Shown: positions 8,852 through 18,229, numbered from the stretch's first letter. The stretch is 64,000 nucleotides of DNA from Sessilibacter corallicola (GCF_021290925.1 NZ_JAJSLX010000001.1:434001-498000), one strand, 5' to 3'. Made by a program: numbers and translations. Notes: generated from the letters alone by a model not told the origin.

Positions 8852-9190
8852 TTATTCAGAACCTTCCGCAGCAGGAGCAGCCGCTTCAACCATTGGTTTT
8901 AGCTCGCCATTCTGATGCATTTCAGTGATGATGTCACAACCACCAACTAACTCGCCGTTCACCCACAATTGTGGAAATGTTGGCCAATTTGCATAAGTAG
9001 GAAGATTGGTGCGAATCTCTGGGTTGCTCAAAATATCAACGTAGGCAAAACGTTGACCGCATTCCATTAACGCTTGAGAAGCGCGCATTGAAAAACCACA
9101 CTGTGGCGCGCTTGGGGAACCCTTCATGTACAAAATGATTGGGTTTTCTTCGATCTGAGACTTAATGGTCTCTATAATATCCACGGTCAC
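8852..9190 (-). CDS. grxD: Monothiol glutaredoxin Grx4
   Basis: A 112-residue CGFS-type glutaredoxin that carries or transfers [2Fe-2S] clusters. The KGSPSAPQCGFSMRASQAL segment holds the active-site CGFS; the WPTFPQLWVNGELVGGCDI segment with cis-Pro and the GG-C-D glutathione-binding motif follows. The start is GTG 9190: AGGAG lies 5 bases upstream, whereas the alternative GTG at 9184 would be too far from it. It has an acidic, alanine-rich tail (AAPAAEGSE). It stands alone on the minus strand with a hairpin after it. Confidence 0.95.
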   Translation of the reverse strand: MTVDIIETIKSQIEENPIILYMKGSPSAPQCGFSMRASQALMECGQRFAYVDILSNPEIRTNLPTYANWPTFPQLWVNGELVGGCDIITEMHQNGELKPMVEAAAPAAEGSE

Positions 9191-9415
9191 TACTCCTCTC
9201 TAGAGGTAAATATGGCTCGTTACTGTACTGACACAGAACTGAAACAAACATTCTACAATTCGTATAGATAACAGGCCAATGGTGAAATTCAGTTTAGCTT
9301 ATTATAAATATCAATAAGCCAGAATAAAATCCGACAATTTTACTCAGAATTGCAGTTTATCGGAAACGATTTTGCGAAGCAAAAGAATCACTGGCCTAAC
9401 CTGTTAACGAATTTC

Positions 9416-10945
9416 TTACGAATTTGGTTCACCCCAACCACCGCCGCCGGGCGTTTCGATTCGAACACGATCGCCAGCTTTCACTTGCAGGCTTACTTTT
9501 GGCGCTAATAATTCACCATTGAGCCGGTTGCAACCGACCTTGCCCGCACTGCCACCATTGAGCCCCCAGGGTTGGTGTTGTCTGCGTTCAGTCAGCAGAG
9601 TTACCTGGGTATCCGACAAAAATTCAAACTCCCGAACAATGCCATCACCACCGTAAAACAGCCCTTCTCCGCCAGAATGTTTACGAATCGAATATTCGGT
9701 AATCTGAATAGGAAAATGACTCTCTAGGCTCTCGATAGGCGTGTTAAGTGTATTGGTCATGTGAGTTTGCACACAACTCAAACCGCTGCCATTGACGCTC
9801 GCCCCCATGCCTCCGCCAATGGTTTCGTAGTAATCCCAAGGGTGTTGCGAATCGTGTGAACCCATGGCGATATTATTCATCGAACCGTGACTGGCACTGG
9901 CCGCAAGGGTGACATCGGCCTGGGATAACGCCCCCAAAACCGCATCTACCACACGGGTGGAAGTCTCAACGTTACCGGCAGCCACCGCCGCGGGGTAATT
10001 TGCGTTCAACAAGCAGCCATCGGGCGCAATGATATCGATAACACTAAATGCGCCCGCGCAGGCAGGCGTATAATCCGGCAACAAACAGCGAAACGCATAG
10101 AACACACCAGCCGCCGTGACCGATAACGGACAATTCACATTGCCGGCAACCTGGGCGCTGGTTCCGGTAAAATCGGCAACGATGCCGTGTTTCGAGACCC
10201 GCAATTTACAGCGAATGGTAATTGGATCAGAGGTAATACCATCTCCGTCCATGACATCGGAAAACTCATACTCTCCCGGCGTAATTCGGCTCAATTCTGC
10301 TTGCGCCAATCGGCGACCGTAGGCATTTAGATCGTTTAGCTGAGCCAGATAACTTTCAACACCCGTTCTTGTCACCAACTCCGTCAACCGTGTTACGCCA
10401 GATTTGTTAGCGCCAACTTGAGCGAGATAATCACCTTTCGCTTCAAAACTGTGAGCCAGCTTTTCTAATAAAGACTCGTCTAGAACCGACTGATCAATAA
10501 TCTTGGTGGGAGAAATAACGATTCCCTCTTCCTCTAAAGACGAGGAAATCGGCATGGAACCGGGTGAATCTGAACCGATATTCACGTGGTGTGCTCGGTT
10601 GGCGACAAAACCAATCAACGCGCCGTCATAAAACACAGGGGCAATGAGAGTAACGTCGGGTAAGTGAGTGCCGCCTAAAAAGGGATCATTGACGATAACC
10701 ATGTCGCCGTCGTGCCAATCGAAGCGCTCAATAATGCCCGACATGGCATAAGCCATACTGCCTAAATGCACCGGAATATGCGCGGCCTGGGCGCATAGGT
10801 TGCCTTTGCTGTCGAAGATTGCGCAGGAGTAATCAAGGCGATCTTTAATGTTGGGTGAAAATGCCGCACGTTTGAGAACCGCCCCCATTTCGTCACATAC
10901 GGCGGAAATTCGGCTGGAAAAAATCGCTAGGTCGATACTGCTCAC
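9416..10945 (-). CDS. hyuB: Hydantoinase B / oxoprolinase family subunit
   Basis: The 509-residue protein matches the HyuB subunit throughout: FSSRISAVCDEMGAVLKRAAFSPNIKDRLDYSCAIFD near the N-terminus, HIPVHLGSMAYAM, NDPFLGGTHLPDVT and the C-terminal GGGGWGEP tail. HyuA and HyuB normally form an ATP-dependent enzyme that opens N-methylhydantoin, 5-oxoproline or similar rings; the ATP-binding site is in HyuA. No hyuA lies on either side in this window, which is unusual. It may work with an unlinked HyuA. The start ATG at 10945 agrees with the family N-terminus. Confidence 0.9.
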   Translation of the reverse strand: MSSIDLAIFSSRISAVCDEMGAVLKRAAFSPNIKDRLDYSCAIFDSKGNLCAQAAHIPVHLGSMAYAMSGIIERFDWHDGDMVIVNDPFLGGTHLPDVTLIAPVFYDGALIGFVANRAHHVNIGSDSPGSMPISSSLEEEGIVISPTKIIDQSVLDESLLEKLAHSFEAKGDYLAQVGANKSGVTRLTELVTRTGVESYLAQLNDLNAYGRRLAQAELSRITPGEYEFSDVMDGDGITSDPITIRCKLRVSKHGIVADFTGTSAQVAGNVNCPLSVTAAGVFYAFRCLLPDYTPACAGAFSVIDIIAPDGCLLNANYPAAVAAGNVETSTRVVDAVLGALSQADVTLAASASHGSMNNIAMGSHDSQHPWDYYETIGGGMGASVNGSGLSCVQTHMTNTLNTPIESLESHFPIQITEYSIRKHSGGEGLFYGGDGIVREFEFLSDTQVTLLTERRQHQPWGLNGGSAGKVGCNRLNGELLAPKVSLQVKAGDRVRIETPGGGGWGEPNS

Positions 10946-11324
10946 ACACGTTCCTCAGTGTCATACAACGAAAATAATTCGGCATTAGCCTTGTGCCCCT
11001 TTTATAACGGCAGACCTAAAGGCACTCAAGTGCCTGGCTGCAAATTTCACATGAAGTTTATACACGTGACATTTAAGACAACAACGCAGAAGAGCCGCCC
11101 CAATCAGAGACAGTTTTCTGGATTCTTCTAGGCGAGAACGGACTAAGACATCTCAAAATCAATGCCATTTGCGTGTTATACCATCGTCATGCTTTGCCAT
11201 GAACGATGAATGAGATACCATCGCTCCTTTTTCGCGAATTCTCGTGCAAAAAACTGGGTTATTGGTCAACTACTGAGGATCAATACGATTAATTGGAGCC
11301 AACCTTACTGAGGTTTAAAACGCC
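10946..11324. other. Divergent intergenic region between hyuB and argD
   Basis: About 380 bases without a gene. It should hold promoters for both genes. A bulged hairpin is visible at 11182-11208 (CATCGTCATG against CATGAACGATG, 6-nt loop) about 115 bases before argD. I looked for an ArgR box and found no convincing match. Confidence 0.5.
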
Positions 11325-12494
11325 ATGGATCAAAGCGCATTAATGAATACCTACGGCCCAAGAGCAGTCAAGCTAGTAAAAGGCGACGGCTGCTACCTTT
11401 GGGACGATCAAGGTAAACGCTATTTAGACGCGCTCAGTGGCATAGCCGTTTGTGGATTAGGACATAATCACTCGGACGTCACTGCAGCGATTACTGAACA
11501 AGCAAATACTTTGCTTCACACATCAAATTTATTCGGTATTGAATCTCAGGAACGGCTTGGCCAACGTTTGCGCGAAATTTCTGGAATGGACAAAGTGTTC
11601 TTTTCCAACTCAGGTGCGGAAGCGAATGAAGCGGCCATCAAAATCGCCCGAAAATACGGCCACTCCAAAGGTATTGATGACCCAACCATCATAACGATGT
11701 CGGGAAGCTTTCACGGCCGCACAATGGCGACCTTGACGGCAACGGGCAACACCAAAGTAAAACAAGGCTTTGCGCCCTACTTGTCGGGATTTGTGCACGC
11801 CCCGTACAACGATGTTGAAGCGGTCGAAAAGCTGGTGGCGAGCAATGCAAATGTGGTGGCCATCCTGGTCGAACCAATCCAAGGCGAAGGCGGTATTAAT
11901 ATTCCCGCCAACGATTATCTCAGCCGCCTTAGAACATTGTGCGACCAAAATGGCCTATTGTTAATTCTAGACGAAATTCAGACAGGCAACGGCCGAACTG
12001 GAAAATACTTTGCGTATCAGTGGGACAATTTTCTACCCGATGTCGTCACTACCGCGAAAGGCTTAGGCAATGGCTTGCCAATTGGCGCTTGCCTAGCACG
12101 AGCCGAAGCCGCAGAAGTTCTACAACCGGGCAACCACGGATCAACCTTTGGCGGCAACCCATTCTGTACTCAAGTTGCCGATACCATTGTGAAATCCCTG
12201 ACCGAAAACGGCCTTCTCGACAACGTCATTGCGTTGGGCAACCACTTTAAAACACGATTGGAAGACGCATTTCGCAACTCTGACAAAGTCAAAGAAATAC
12301 GCGTAAAAGGACTGCTCGTTGGAATCGAACTTTCAGGTGCTTCTGCCGAAGTCGTTCCAAAGGCCCTTGAAAAAGGCTTAATTGTTAATGCAACCGCAGG
12401 AAATGTTGTTCGTTTGCTGCCGCCGTTAGTTATGAGCCAAGAGCAAGCTGATTTCACCATTGATACGTTGATTGAAATCATCAACGCGATGTAA
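11325..12494 (+). CDS. argD: Acetylornithine / succinyldiaminopimelate aminotransferase
   Basis: A 389-residue class-III PLP aminotransferase of arginine biosynthesis, converting N-acetylglutamate semialdehyde to N-acetylornithine. The PLP lysine is in TTAKGLGNGLPIGA (about residue 243). Other marks are the GLGHNH block near residue 45, FFSNSGAEANEAAIKIAR, SFHGRTMATLTATG and the LDEIQTGNGRTG Asp loop. The start ATG 11325 has an AGG-rich sequence upstream. argF follows 240 bases later in the same direction. The length is typical. Confidence 0.95.
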   Translation: MDQSALMNTYGPRAVKLVKGDGCYLWDDQGKRYLDALSGIAVCGLGHNHSDVTAAITEQANTLLHTSNLFGIESQERLGQRLREISGMDKVFFSNSGAEANEAAIKIARKYGHSKGIDDPTIITMSGSFHGRTMATLTATGNTKVKQGFAPYLSGFVHAPYNDVEAVEKLVASNANVVAILVEPIQGEGGINIPANDYLSRLRTLCDQNGLLLILDEIQTGNGRTGKYFAYQWDNFLPDVVTTAKGLGNGLPIGACLARAEAAEVLQPGNHGSTFGGNPFCTQVADTIVKSLTENGLLDNVIALGNHFKTRLEDAFRNSDKVKEIRVKGLLVGIELSGASAEVVPKALEKGLIVNATAGNVVRLLPPLVMSQEQADFTIDTLIEIINAM

Positions 12495-12604
12495 GCACGA
12501 TCAGTATTTAATAAAGAACAAAAGGATTCACAATACTTAGACACACATTTCTACCTAATTGTCAGGACATTCGACCAGTCTACCTCTTTGGTTGAAACCT
12601 CTTT

Positions 12605-12625
12605 CACCGGGCGAACTGCCCGGTG
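12605..12625 (+). repeat. GC-rich hairpin in the argF leader
   Basis: CACCGGGC (12605-12612) and GCCCGGTG (12618-12625) form a perfect 8-bp stem with a 5-nt loop, between argD and argF and 110 bases before argF. There is no T-tract after it, so it is not a classical terminator; it could be a leader regulatory structure or slow RNA decay. Confidence 0.6.
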
Positions 12626-12734
12626 TCATCCGCTTCAGTCGACACTGCCTACCCGTGCAGTCATTGTGAAGCCTGCGTCAGGTGGAAAAAAGCCTAAGTT
12701 ACTGTCCTTACTAGGCAACACCTGGGAATTAACT

Positions 12735-13640
12735 ATGAAACACTTCCTAACCCTACTCGATCTGACCAGCGATGAATTAAATGCAATCCTTGATCGAGCG
12801 ATTGAACTTAAAAACGAGTTAAAGCAACAAGGCCACAACAAAAAATCCATGGACGGCAAAGTTCTGGGCATGATTTTTGAAAAATCATCCACACGTACAC
12901 GCGTCTCTTTTGAAGCTGGAACCGCTCAACTGGGCGGTCACGCAATTTTTCTATCGCCAAACGACACCCAAATGGGTCGCGGCGAACCCGTAGAAGATAC
13001 CGCGCGCGTGATCTCCAGCATGGTCGACATTATTATGATTCGAACTTTCAACCATCTAATGTTGGAAGCCTTCGCGAAAAACTCCAGCGTGCCCGTTATC
13101 AACGCATTGACCGACGATTTCCACCCGTGTCAGTTGCTAGCCGACATGCAAACCTTTAGAGAGCATCGCGGCGACATTCAAGGCAAAACCGTCACCTGGG
13201 TGGGCGATGGCAATAACATGTGTCAGTCTTACATCAATGCCGCCAAACAATGGGACTTCAAGCTCAAGATAGCCTGCCCCGAAGGTTACGAACCCACTCG
13301 ATCCCTGCTCGTTGACAACAGTGATCGGGTCGAAATCTACACCGATCCGGTAGAAGCCGTGTCTGGCTCATCGCTTGTGGTTACCGACACTTGGGCATCC
13401 ATGGGCCAAGAGAGCGAAAAACGCGAACGTCAAAAAACCTTCGCCAACTACATGGTGACCGAAGAACTGATGGTTCAAGCCGAACCCGATGCGCTATTCA
13501 TGCATTGTTTGCCTGCTTATCGCGGTTACGAAATCAGCGAAACCATGCTCGATGCGAAAAGCTCGGTGGTTTGGGACGAAGCAGAAAACCGTCTCCACGC
13601 TCAAAAAGCGTTGATGGAATTCTTACTCGCCCAGCAATAG
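12735..13640 (+). CDS. argF: Ornithine carbamoyltransferase
   Basis: Converts ornithine and carbamoyl phosphate to citrulline. The start at ATG 12735, preceded by GGGAA, gives 301 residues and the expected N-terminus [15 protein letters not shown]; the open frame extends to 12588 but the extra 49 residues do not look like the family. Carbamoyl-phosphate motif SSTRTR is near residue 50 and the ornithine-binding HCLPAYRG motif near residue 262. Cytoplasmic trimeric enzyme. An ABC ATPase gene follows after only 36 bases and may share its transcript. Confidence 0.95.
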   Translation: MKHFLTLLDLTSDELNAILDRAIELKNELKQQGHNKKSMDGKVLGMIFEKSSTRTRVSFEAGTAQLGGHAIFLSPNDTQMGRGEPVEDTARVISSMVDIIMIRTFNHLMLEAFAKNSSVPVINALTDDFHPCQLLADMQTFREHRGDIQGKTVTWVGDGNNMCQSYINAAKQWDFKLKIACPEGYEPTRSLLVDNSDRVEIYTDPVEAVSGSSLVVTDTWASMGQESEKRERQKTFANYMVTEELMVQAEPDALFMHCLPAYRGYEISETMLDAKSSVVWDEAENRLHAQKALMEFLLAQQ

Positions 13641-13676
13641 TTTAGGAAAGCACCAGAAACCAAAGGAAAACGTTGT

Positions 13677-14765
13677 ATGAGTTGCTTGAAACTGAATAAC
13701 TTGGCGTGTGGCTACCCTCAGCACGGCACAAAAAACTCCGAGTTACTGGTTGTTAATCAACTCAATTTAACGTTAAACGACGGCGAAATTGCCTGCCTGC
13801 TCGGCCCCAGTGGCTGTGGTAAAACCACCGTGCTCAGAGCGATTGCGGGATTTCACGGACTCAATGCGGGAGAAATCTGGCTCTCAGACCATAAACTTGC
13901 TGATGTAAATTCAGCCGTTCCACCCGAGCGCCGCAGAATCGGCATGGTTTTTCAGGACTATGCCCTATTCCCGCATTTATCCGTAAAAGACAATGTCACC
14001 TTTGGTTTGCACAAACTGAGCAAATCTGAGCAAAACAGCATTTGCCACGAAATGCTGTCGCTGGTGAAACTTGAACATTTAGGGGATCGATTTCCTCACG
14101 AGCTTTCCGGCGGCCAACAACAGCGAGTAGCGCTTGCCAGAGCCCTTGCCGCCAAGCCATCGCTGTTACTGCTCGACGAACCCTTCTCCAATCTCGATGT
14201 CGATTTGCGCAGAACTCTCGCCTTAGAAGTTCGCAATATTTTAAAACAGCAAAACATCACCGCGATTATGGTCACCCACGACCAAGAAGAAGCCTTCGCC
14301 TTTGCCGATGTCATCGGTGTGATGAACGACGGTAAACTTCACCAGTGGGATACGCCCTACAATTTGTATCATCAACCCAACAGCCGATTTGTCGCCAGCT
14401 TTATTGGCCAAGGCGTGTTTCTGTCCGGTCGAATCAACAAGCAACACATTGAGACCGAGCTGGGCCATGTTGCGTGTGATGTATCCAACAGCGTTTCTGA
14501 AAATCCAGTTTCTGAAAATACAGAAACACATGTCGATGTTTTGGTACGCCCAGACGACATCATTCACGACCAAAGCAGTACCGTCACCGGAGAAGTGTGC
14601 GGAAAAATCTTTGCCGGCACCTCAACGCTGTACACCTTAAAACTGCCTTCCGGCACAGAATTACTCGCCAATTTTCCAAGCCATCTTGATTATTCCCTCG
14701 GCCAAGAAATTCCTTTGTCGGCAAACTTTCAGCACCTGATCAGCTACGCAAAAGAAACCGCCTAA
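13677..14765 (+). CDS. FbpC-type ABC transporter ATP-binding protein
   Basis: The nucleotide-binding domain shows every motif: Walker A GPSGCGKTT at residues 43-51, Q-loop FQDYALFP at 92-99, signature LSGGQQQR at 143-150, Walker B LLLLDEP at 163-169, and the H-loop MVTHDQ ending near 203. A TOBE-like C-terminal domain occupies roughly residues 230-360. Overall it is most like ferric-iron (FbpC/AfuC) or spermidine importers. A ribosome binding site AAAGGA precedes ATG 13677. No permease or binding-protein gene is nearby, and the gene follows argF by 36 bases, so the substrate is unsure. A Fur-regulated receptor gene downstream favours iron, by inference only. Confidence 0.85.
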   Translation: MSCLKLNNLACGYPQHGTKNSELLVVNQLNLTLNDGEIACLLGPSGCGKTTVLRAIAGFHGLNAGEIWLSDHKLADVNSAVPPERRRIGMVFQDYALFPHLSVKDNVTFGLHKLSKSEQNSICHEMLSLVKLEHLGDRFPHELSGGQQQRVALARALAAKPSLLLLDEPFSNLDVDLRRTLALEVRNILKQQNITAIMVTHDQEEAFAFADVIGVMNDGKLHQWDTPYNLYHQPNSRFVASFIGQGVFLSGRINKQHIETELGHVACDVSNSVSENPVSENTETHVDVLVRPDDIIHDQSSTVTGEVCGKIFAGTSTLYTLKLPSGTELLANFPSHLDYSLGQEIPLSANFQHLISYAKETA

Positions 14766-14905
14766 ATCTCTGCGCGCCATATCACGGTTTCAAAGCGCGC
14801 TTCCCCCGACTGAAGTTGCTCTCGCCAAAAACACTGCCGCCACGCTTGTCATTCATTACACATCTTATTTATCCATTTACGTACAATTACACCAATGCGA
14901 TTGTT

Positions 14906-14924
14906 AATGATAATCACTATCATT
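14906..14924 (+). promoter_or_regulatory. Fur box upstream of the TonB receptor gene
   Basis: AATGATAATCACTATCATT is a 7-5-7 perfect inverted repeat. Its core TGATAATCACTATCA differs at one base from the 7-1-7 Fur consensus half-site pair. It lies about 57 bases before the start codon, in the promoter zone. This predicts Fur-iron repression. Confidence 0.85.
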
Positions 14925-14980
14925 ATTATATTGGATAATTCTAAACTGAAACTTGCGACACCTTTCTGGAGGCACCCGAA

Positions 14981-17116
14981 TTGCGCCGTCTTCTGCTCCT
15001 GCCCTACACCAGCTGTTTTATTTCCCTCACCGCACTCTTTCCTATATCAGCAACCGCTGATTCTAACGCCTCCACTAAAACACCGATTGAAGAAGTCGAA
15101 GTGATTGGCGTAAAACAGCGTTTAGAGCAAGCCGGTGCACTTCTCGATACCATTCAAAAAACCGAAGTGATCGGCGCCGATTCGATAGAAGCAAAACACG
15201 CGGCCAACTTAAGTGAGGCAATCGCTGAATCGCCCGGAGTTAGAGTCGCCAACGAGTGCTCCATTTGCGGCGTTAAGCGCATTATGCTCAACGGCCTAAA
15301 AGGCGAACACACCACTATTTTGACCGACGGCCTGCCCGTTCATACGCTTATTTCCGGTTACTACGCCGTCGACGCCGTTGCCACAACCGGGGTTGAACGC
15401 ATCGAAGTGGCCCGTGGCGCCGGTGCCTCACTGACAACACCAGAAGCAATGGGCGGCACCGTCAATATCGTGACCAAAGAAGAATTTGAAAACTCCGGTG
15501 CGGTGGATGTTTCCGCCGGTGAAAACGGTTTTCGACAAATTGGTTTGTTGGCAACAGCCATCAGTGACGATCAAAAATCGCGAGTGACCTTAATTGGCCA
15601 GTTCGACACACGCGATCAATTCGACGGCGATAACAACGGGGTGAGTGAAAACCCTTTCCAAGAAAACCGCAGCTTTACCGTTAGACTCAGCCACGATCTA
15701 AGTTATCGAGACAATATCGTTGTACGCTACAGCAACGTCTACTCAGAATTATTTGGCGGCCCGGTTTTAGGCAAGAACGTGGGCAGTATCGGCCAAGCAT
15801 TAGCCAGTTTCGCCAATGGCACCTCCCAGCAATTGTTCGTCAATAACGACGTCAACGAGCAGTTTATCGGACAACCCTACGAAACCGCCGAATGGGTTGA
15901 GACTCGCCGCGAAGAATTTTCCGTGCAGTGGTTACGAGAACTGAACGACTCATGGAATTTGCGATTGTCCGCCAGTTATTCCGAGCACGAACAAGATTCC
16001 TTCTACGAAGGTTTTGATTATTTCGGCGACGACGAACTGCAATTTTACGACGCGCGCCTAAATTACCTTGCCAGCGCGACGCATCAGTTTACGTTCGGTA
16101 TCGACAGCAAAACAGACACACTGGAATCATCATCCATTGCCGGACAAGCGAGTCCAGATTACGTCGCCGACAGTTTCGACTACCAAACCCAAGGTTTGTA
16201 TTTTCAAGACACCTGGACGCCAACAGATGCCATCGAATTGGCTTTCGCCATTCGTTTAGACAAAGTTGAGGCTGACTTTACCGATCCCGCACAACCAGGC
16301 ACTGAAATTGACGAAACCATTGTCAGCCCACGCTTGGACGGCAGAATCTTTCACAATGAAAAATGGACCAGCCGACTTTCTGCCGGTAGAGGTTATCGTG
16401 CGCCTTTATCATTTTTCGAAACCGATCACGGTATTCTCGACGGCGACGCGGGTTTTGCCATCGATGTCGACAAACTGGAACGCTCCATTGCCGGCTCTTA
16501 CGCATTGTCTTACGAGGGCGAAAAATTCGTTTCTACCGTATCACTTGCTTGGACCGAAGTTGAAAACCTGGCAGGTTTGAGTGAAACCGACAACGGCATT
16601 CCACTGCTAACGCAAATTGACGACAAGGGCGCCGTCACTTCCGCCGACATTGCGCTCAGTTATCCTCTGGCGGATAACTTCACGATTAATTTCATCATTG
16701 AAAGCTACAACTACGATGACAACTTCAAAGAAAGCTACACGATTGCTCCTATTGAAGAGCGCATAAACTTTGGCTTTGATTACGACTTTAGCGGTTGGGA
16801 CTTGGTTGTTAACGCCAGCTGGGTTGGCAGTAGAGATCTCACCGATTACGGCTACGAAGGCACCGATGTTGCCGGCAGCGGCATCAACAAACCCACCAAT
16901 GCCCCAAGCTATTGGACAATGGATTTTCGGATCGCAAAAAGTTTGAGTTCGAGCCTTAACTTTTACGCAGGCGCCAATAATTTGTTCGATTACAACCAAG
17001 CCGCAGATGAGTCATCACCGTTATTTTTTGATTCCGAAGGCAGTTACGACGTAACGTATATTTACGGGCCACTGCGAGGTCGCGAGCTGTACGCGGGGTT
17101 AAAATGGTCGTTTTAA
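14981..17116 (+). CDS. TonB-dependent receptor with a CxxC plug motif
   Basis: A 711-residue outer-membrane receptor. It starts at TTG 14981, fixed by the Shine-Dalgarno TGGAGG about 8 bases upstream and by the good signal peptide that results (MRRLLLLPY to about SATA, residue 26). A TonB-box-like IEEVEVIG follows at 36-43. The plug domain (about 60-165) has LNGLKGEHTTILTDGLPV and VERIEVARGAGASLTTPEAMGGTVNIVTK. The barrel ends in aromatic GLKWSF. Odd feature: two cysteines, C93 and C96 in NECSICGVKR, inside the plug. A Fur box upstream points to iron or siderophore uptake. The last 13 bases overlap a thioredoxin-like gene, suggesting the plug thiols are handled by that partner (inference). 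Confidence 0.9.
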   Translation: MRRLLLLPYTSCFISLTALFPISATADSNASTKTPIEEVEVIGVKQRLEQAGALLDTIQKTEVIGADSIEAKHAANLSEAIAESPGVRVANECSICGVKRIMLNGLKGEHTTILTDGLPVHTLISGYYAVDAVATTGVERIEVARGAGASLTTPEAMGGTVNIVTKEEFENSGAVDVSAGENGFRQIGLLATAISDDQKSRVTLIGQFDTRDQFDGDNNGVSENPFQENRSFTVRLSHDLSYRDNIVVRYSNVYSELFGGPVLGKNVGSIGQALASFANGTSQQLFVNNDVNEQFIGQPYETAEWVETRREEFSVQWLRELNDSWNLRLSASYSEHEQDSFYEGFDYFGDDELQFYDARLNYLASATHQFTFGIDSKTDTLESSSIAGQASPDYVADSFDYQTQGLYFQDTWTPTDAIELAFAIRLDKVEADFTDPAQPGTEIDETIVSPRLDGRIFHNEKWTSRLSAGRGYRAPLSFFETDHGILDGDAGFAIDVDKLERSIAGSYALSYEGEKFVSTVSLAWTEVENLAGLSETDNGIPLLTQIDDKGAVTSADIALSYPLADNFTINFIIESYNYDDNFKESYTIAPIEERINFGFDYDFSGWDLVVNASWVGSRDLTDYGYEGTDVAGSGINKPTNAPSYWTMDFRIAKSLSSSLNFYAGANNLFDYNQAADESSPLFFDSEGSYDVTYIYGPLRGRELYAGLKWSF

Positions 17117-17634
17117 CTCAAGCTCAGTGGCGTTTGGCAATTAAACCCGTACTCACGGTTCTGGCGGCACTCTTACTAACTGTGTTCTCAACCATTGCCG
17201 CCAGTCAAACGCCTTTATTGGGGTATACGTTGAGAGATTTAAACTCGGCTAAAAACAGCGTTGATCTCAAACAGTTTGAAGGAACACCCGTGATGTTTGT
17301 GTTTTTCGAACCCGATTGCCCTTGGTGTTTTAAACAAGTGAAAGCCACCAATCAGGTCTGGCCAGATTGCCCAGAATCATTTCAACCCATTGCCGTCGGT
17401 GTTCACGGCAATCGCTCACAGTTGAAAAAAGAAGCCCATCGGCTACGAGCCCAATTCCCTACTCTGCAAGCCAGCCCAGAACTGATCAACGATATCGGCG
17501 AAATACCCGGCACACCGTTGATCATTTTCAGCGACAACAGCGGAAATTACACAGCGCATTATCGCGGCTTTCACAATCGAGAACGCTTAGTTCAGTTGCT
17601 CTCAGATGAGGGCATCGCCTGCACTGAAGAATAA
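17104..17634 (+). CDS. TlpA/thioredoxin-like periplasmic protein
   Basis: The 176-residue protein has an N-terminal hydrophobic segment (residues 12-33, signal peptide or anchor) and a thioredoxin fold. The active site is EPDCPWCF with C72 and C75, after FVFF; the cis-Pro loop is IPGTPLIIF near residue 138. TlpA/ResA-like proteins reduce or oxidise thiols in the periplasm. Extra cysteines occur at about 89 and 173. The start ATG 17104 overlaps the end of the receptor gene by 13 bases, so both should be translated together under the same Fur box. The receptor's plug CxxC is a natural candidate substrate. Confidence 0.82.
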   Translation: MVVLTQAQWRLAIKPVLTVLAALLLTVFSTIAASQTPLLGYTLRDLNSAKNSVDLKQFEGTPVMFVFFEPDCPWCFKQVKATNQVWPDCPESFQPIAVGVHGNRSQLKKEAHRLRAQFPTLQASPELINDIGEIPGTPLIIFSDNSGNYTAHYRGFHNRERLVQLLSDEGIACTEE

Positions 17635-17658
17635 ACACATGGGGCTTTTTTGCGCGCG

Positions 17659-17689
17659 CTGTGCATTCAAAATGTTTTATAATGCACAG
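17659..17689 (+). terminator. Possible terminator after the thioredoxin-like gene
   Basis: CTGTGCATT (17659-17667) and AATGCACAG (17681-17689) form a perfect 9-bp stem with a 13-nt loop, 24 bases after the stop. The following sequence is only partly T-rich. Confidence 0.5.
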
Positions 17690-17883
17690 GCGTTTATTTG
17701 AATGACAGGGTCTGTAAATGTGAGCTTGATCTTGGAAATTATAATTTTAAGACTCAGAATTCAGCCGCTGTAATAAGATACTTTTAATAGTGTAAAAAAA
17801 TATAAAATTGCCAAATATCGTCGAAAAAGAATATGCCCAAACCACTCATGGCGAATCTAGTTAGTGTTTACCAACATAACACC

Positions 17884-17892
17884 TTATCCACA
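17884..17892 (+). promoter_or_regulatory. DnaA box upstream of nrdA
   Basis: TTATCCACA is an exact match to the strong DnaA box. In E. coli, DnaA boxes sit in the nrdAB control region and tie dNTP synthesis to replication, so one in this region is functionally plausible. A 9-mer can also occur by chance. Confidence 0.65.
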
Positions 17893-17973
17893 GGTTAATC
17901 ACATAAAATCACCAACCAACCCAACTTGCAGAAACCCCAAAACCGCATTATCTTGTATAAGAGCGTACGCAAG

Positions 17974-17991
17974 AACCCAATATATTGGGTT
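17974..17991. promoter_or_regulatory. NrdR-like palindrome upstream of nrdA
   Basis: AACCCAATATATTGGGTT is a perfect 18-bp palindrome. It shares the CAATATATTG core of the NrdR box and differs from the consensus at one symmetric position on each side. NrdR boxes usually come in pairs; the neighbouring TAACCC/GGGTTA repeat at 17998-18014 is a poor second copy at an unusual spacing. A transcription factor site is likely; NrdR is my best guess. Confidence 0.6.
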
Positions 17992-18204
17992 TCCCCATAA
18001 CCCCAGTAGGGTTACACAACCTGGCGCGAAAATCGCTAGTTCTACGCTAAACATTTAAAACACGTCAAGAAATTTACAGCAATCATTCGCAACCGAGCAA
18101 ATTCTTGGCGCACTATGAACCAATCGCCAAATTAATGTATGCCTGAGAACAATAGACTTTAATCACCACTGGGTATTAAGAGTTAAAGACATTGGTTCAT
18201 AACT

Positions 18205-18229
18205 GACCTGTCTGGTATGAAAACAGGTC
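18205..18229 (+). repeat. Hairpin in the nrdA leader
   Basis: GACCTGT (18205-18211) pairs with ACAGGTC (18223-18229), 7 bp with an 11-nt loop, directly after the 3' arm of the long-range repeat 18114-18124/18191-18201. There is no T-tract, so it is not a terminator. Confidence 0.5.

Noticed and set aside
11171-11230. Repeat of the TTATACCATCGT string also found near 56368
   Set aside because: A shared 12-mer within 64 kb on both strands is expected by chance; no longer similarity.
17864-18058. 64-codon frame upstream of nrdA
   Set aside because: No ribosome binding site and composition of non-coding sequence; it also covers the palindrome and so is better explained as control region.
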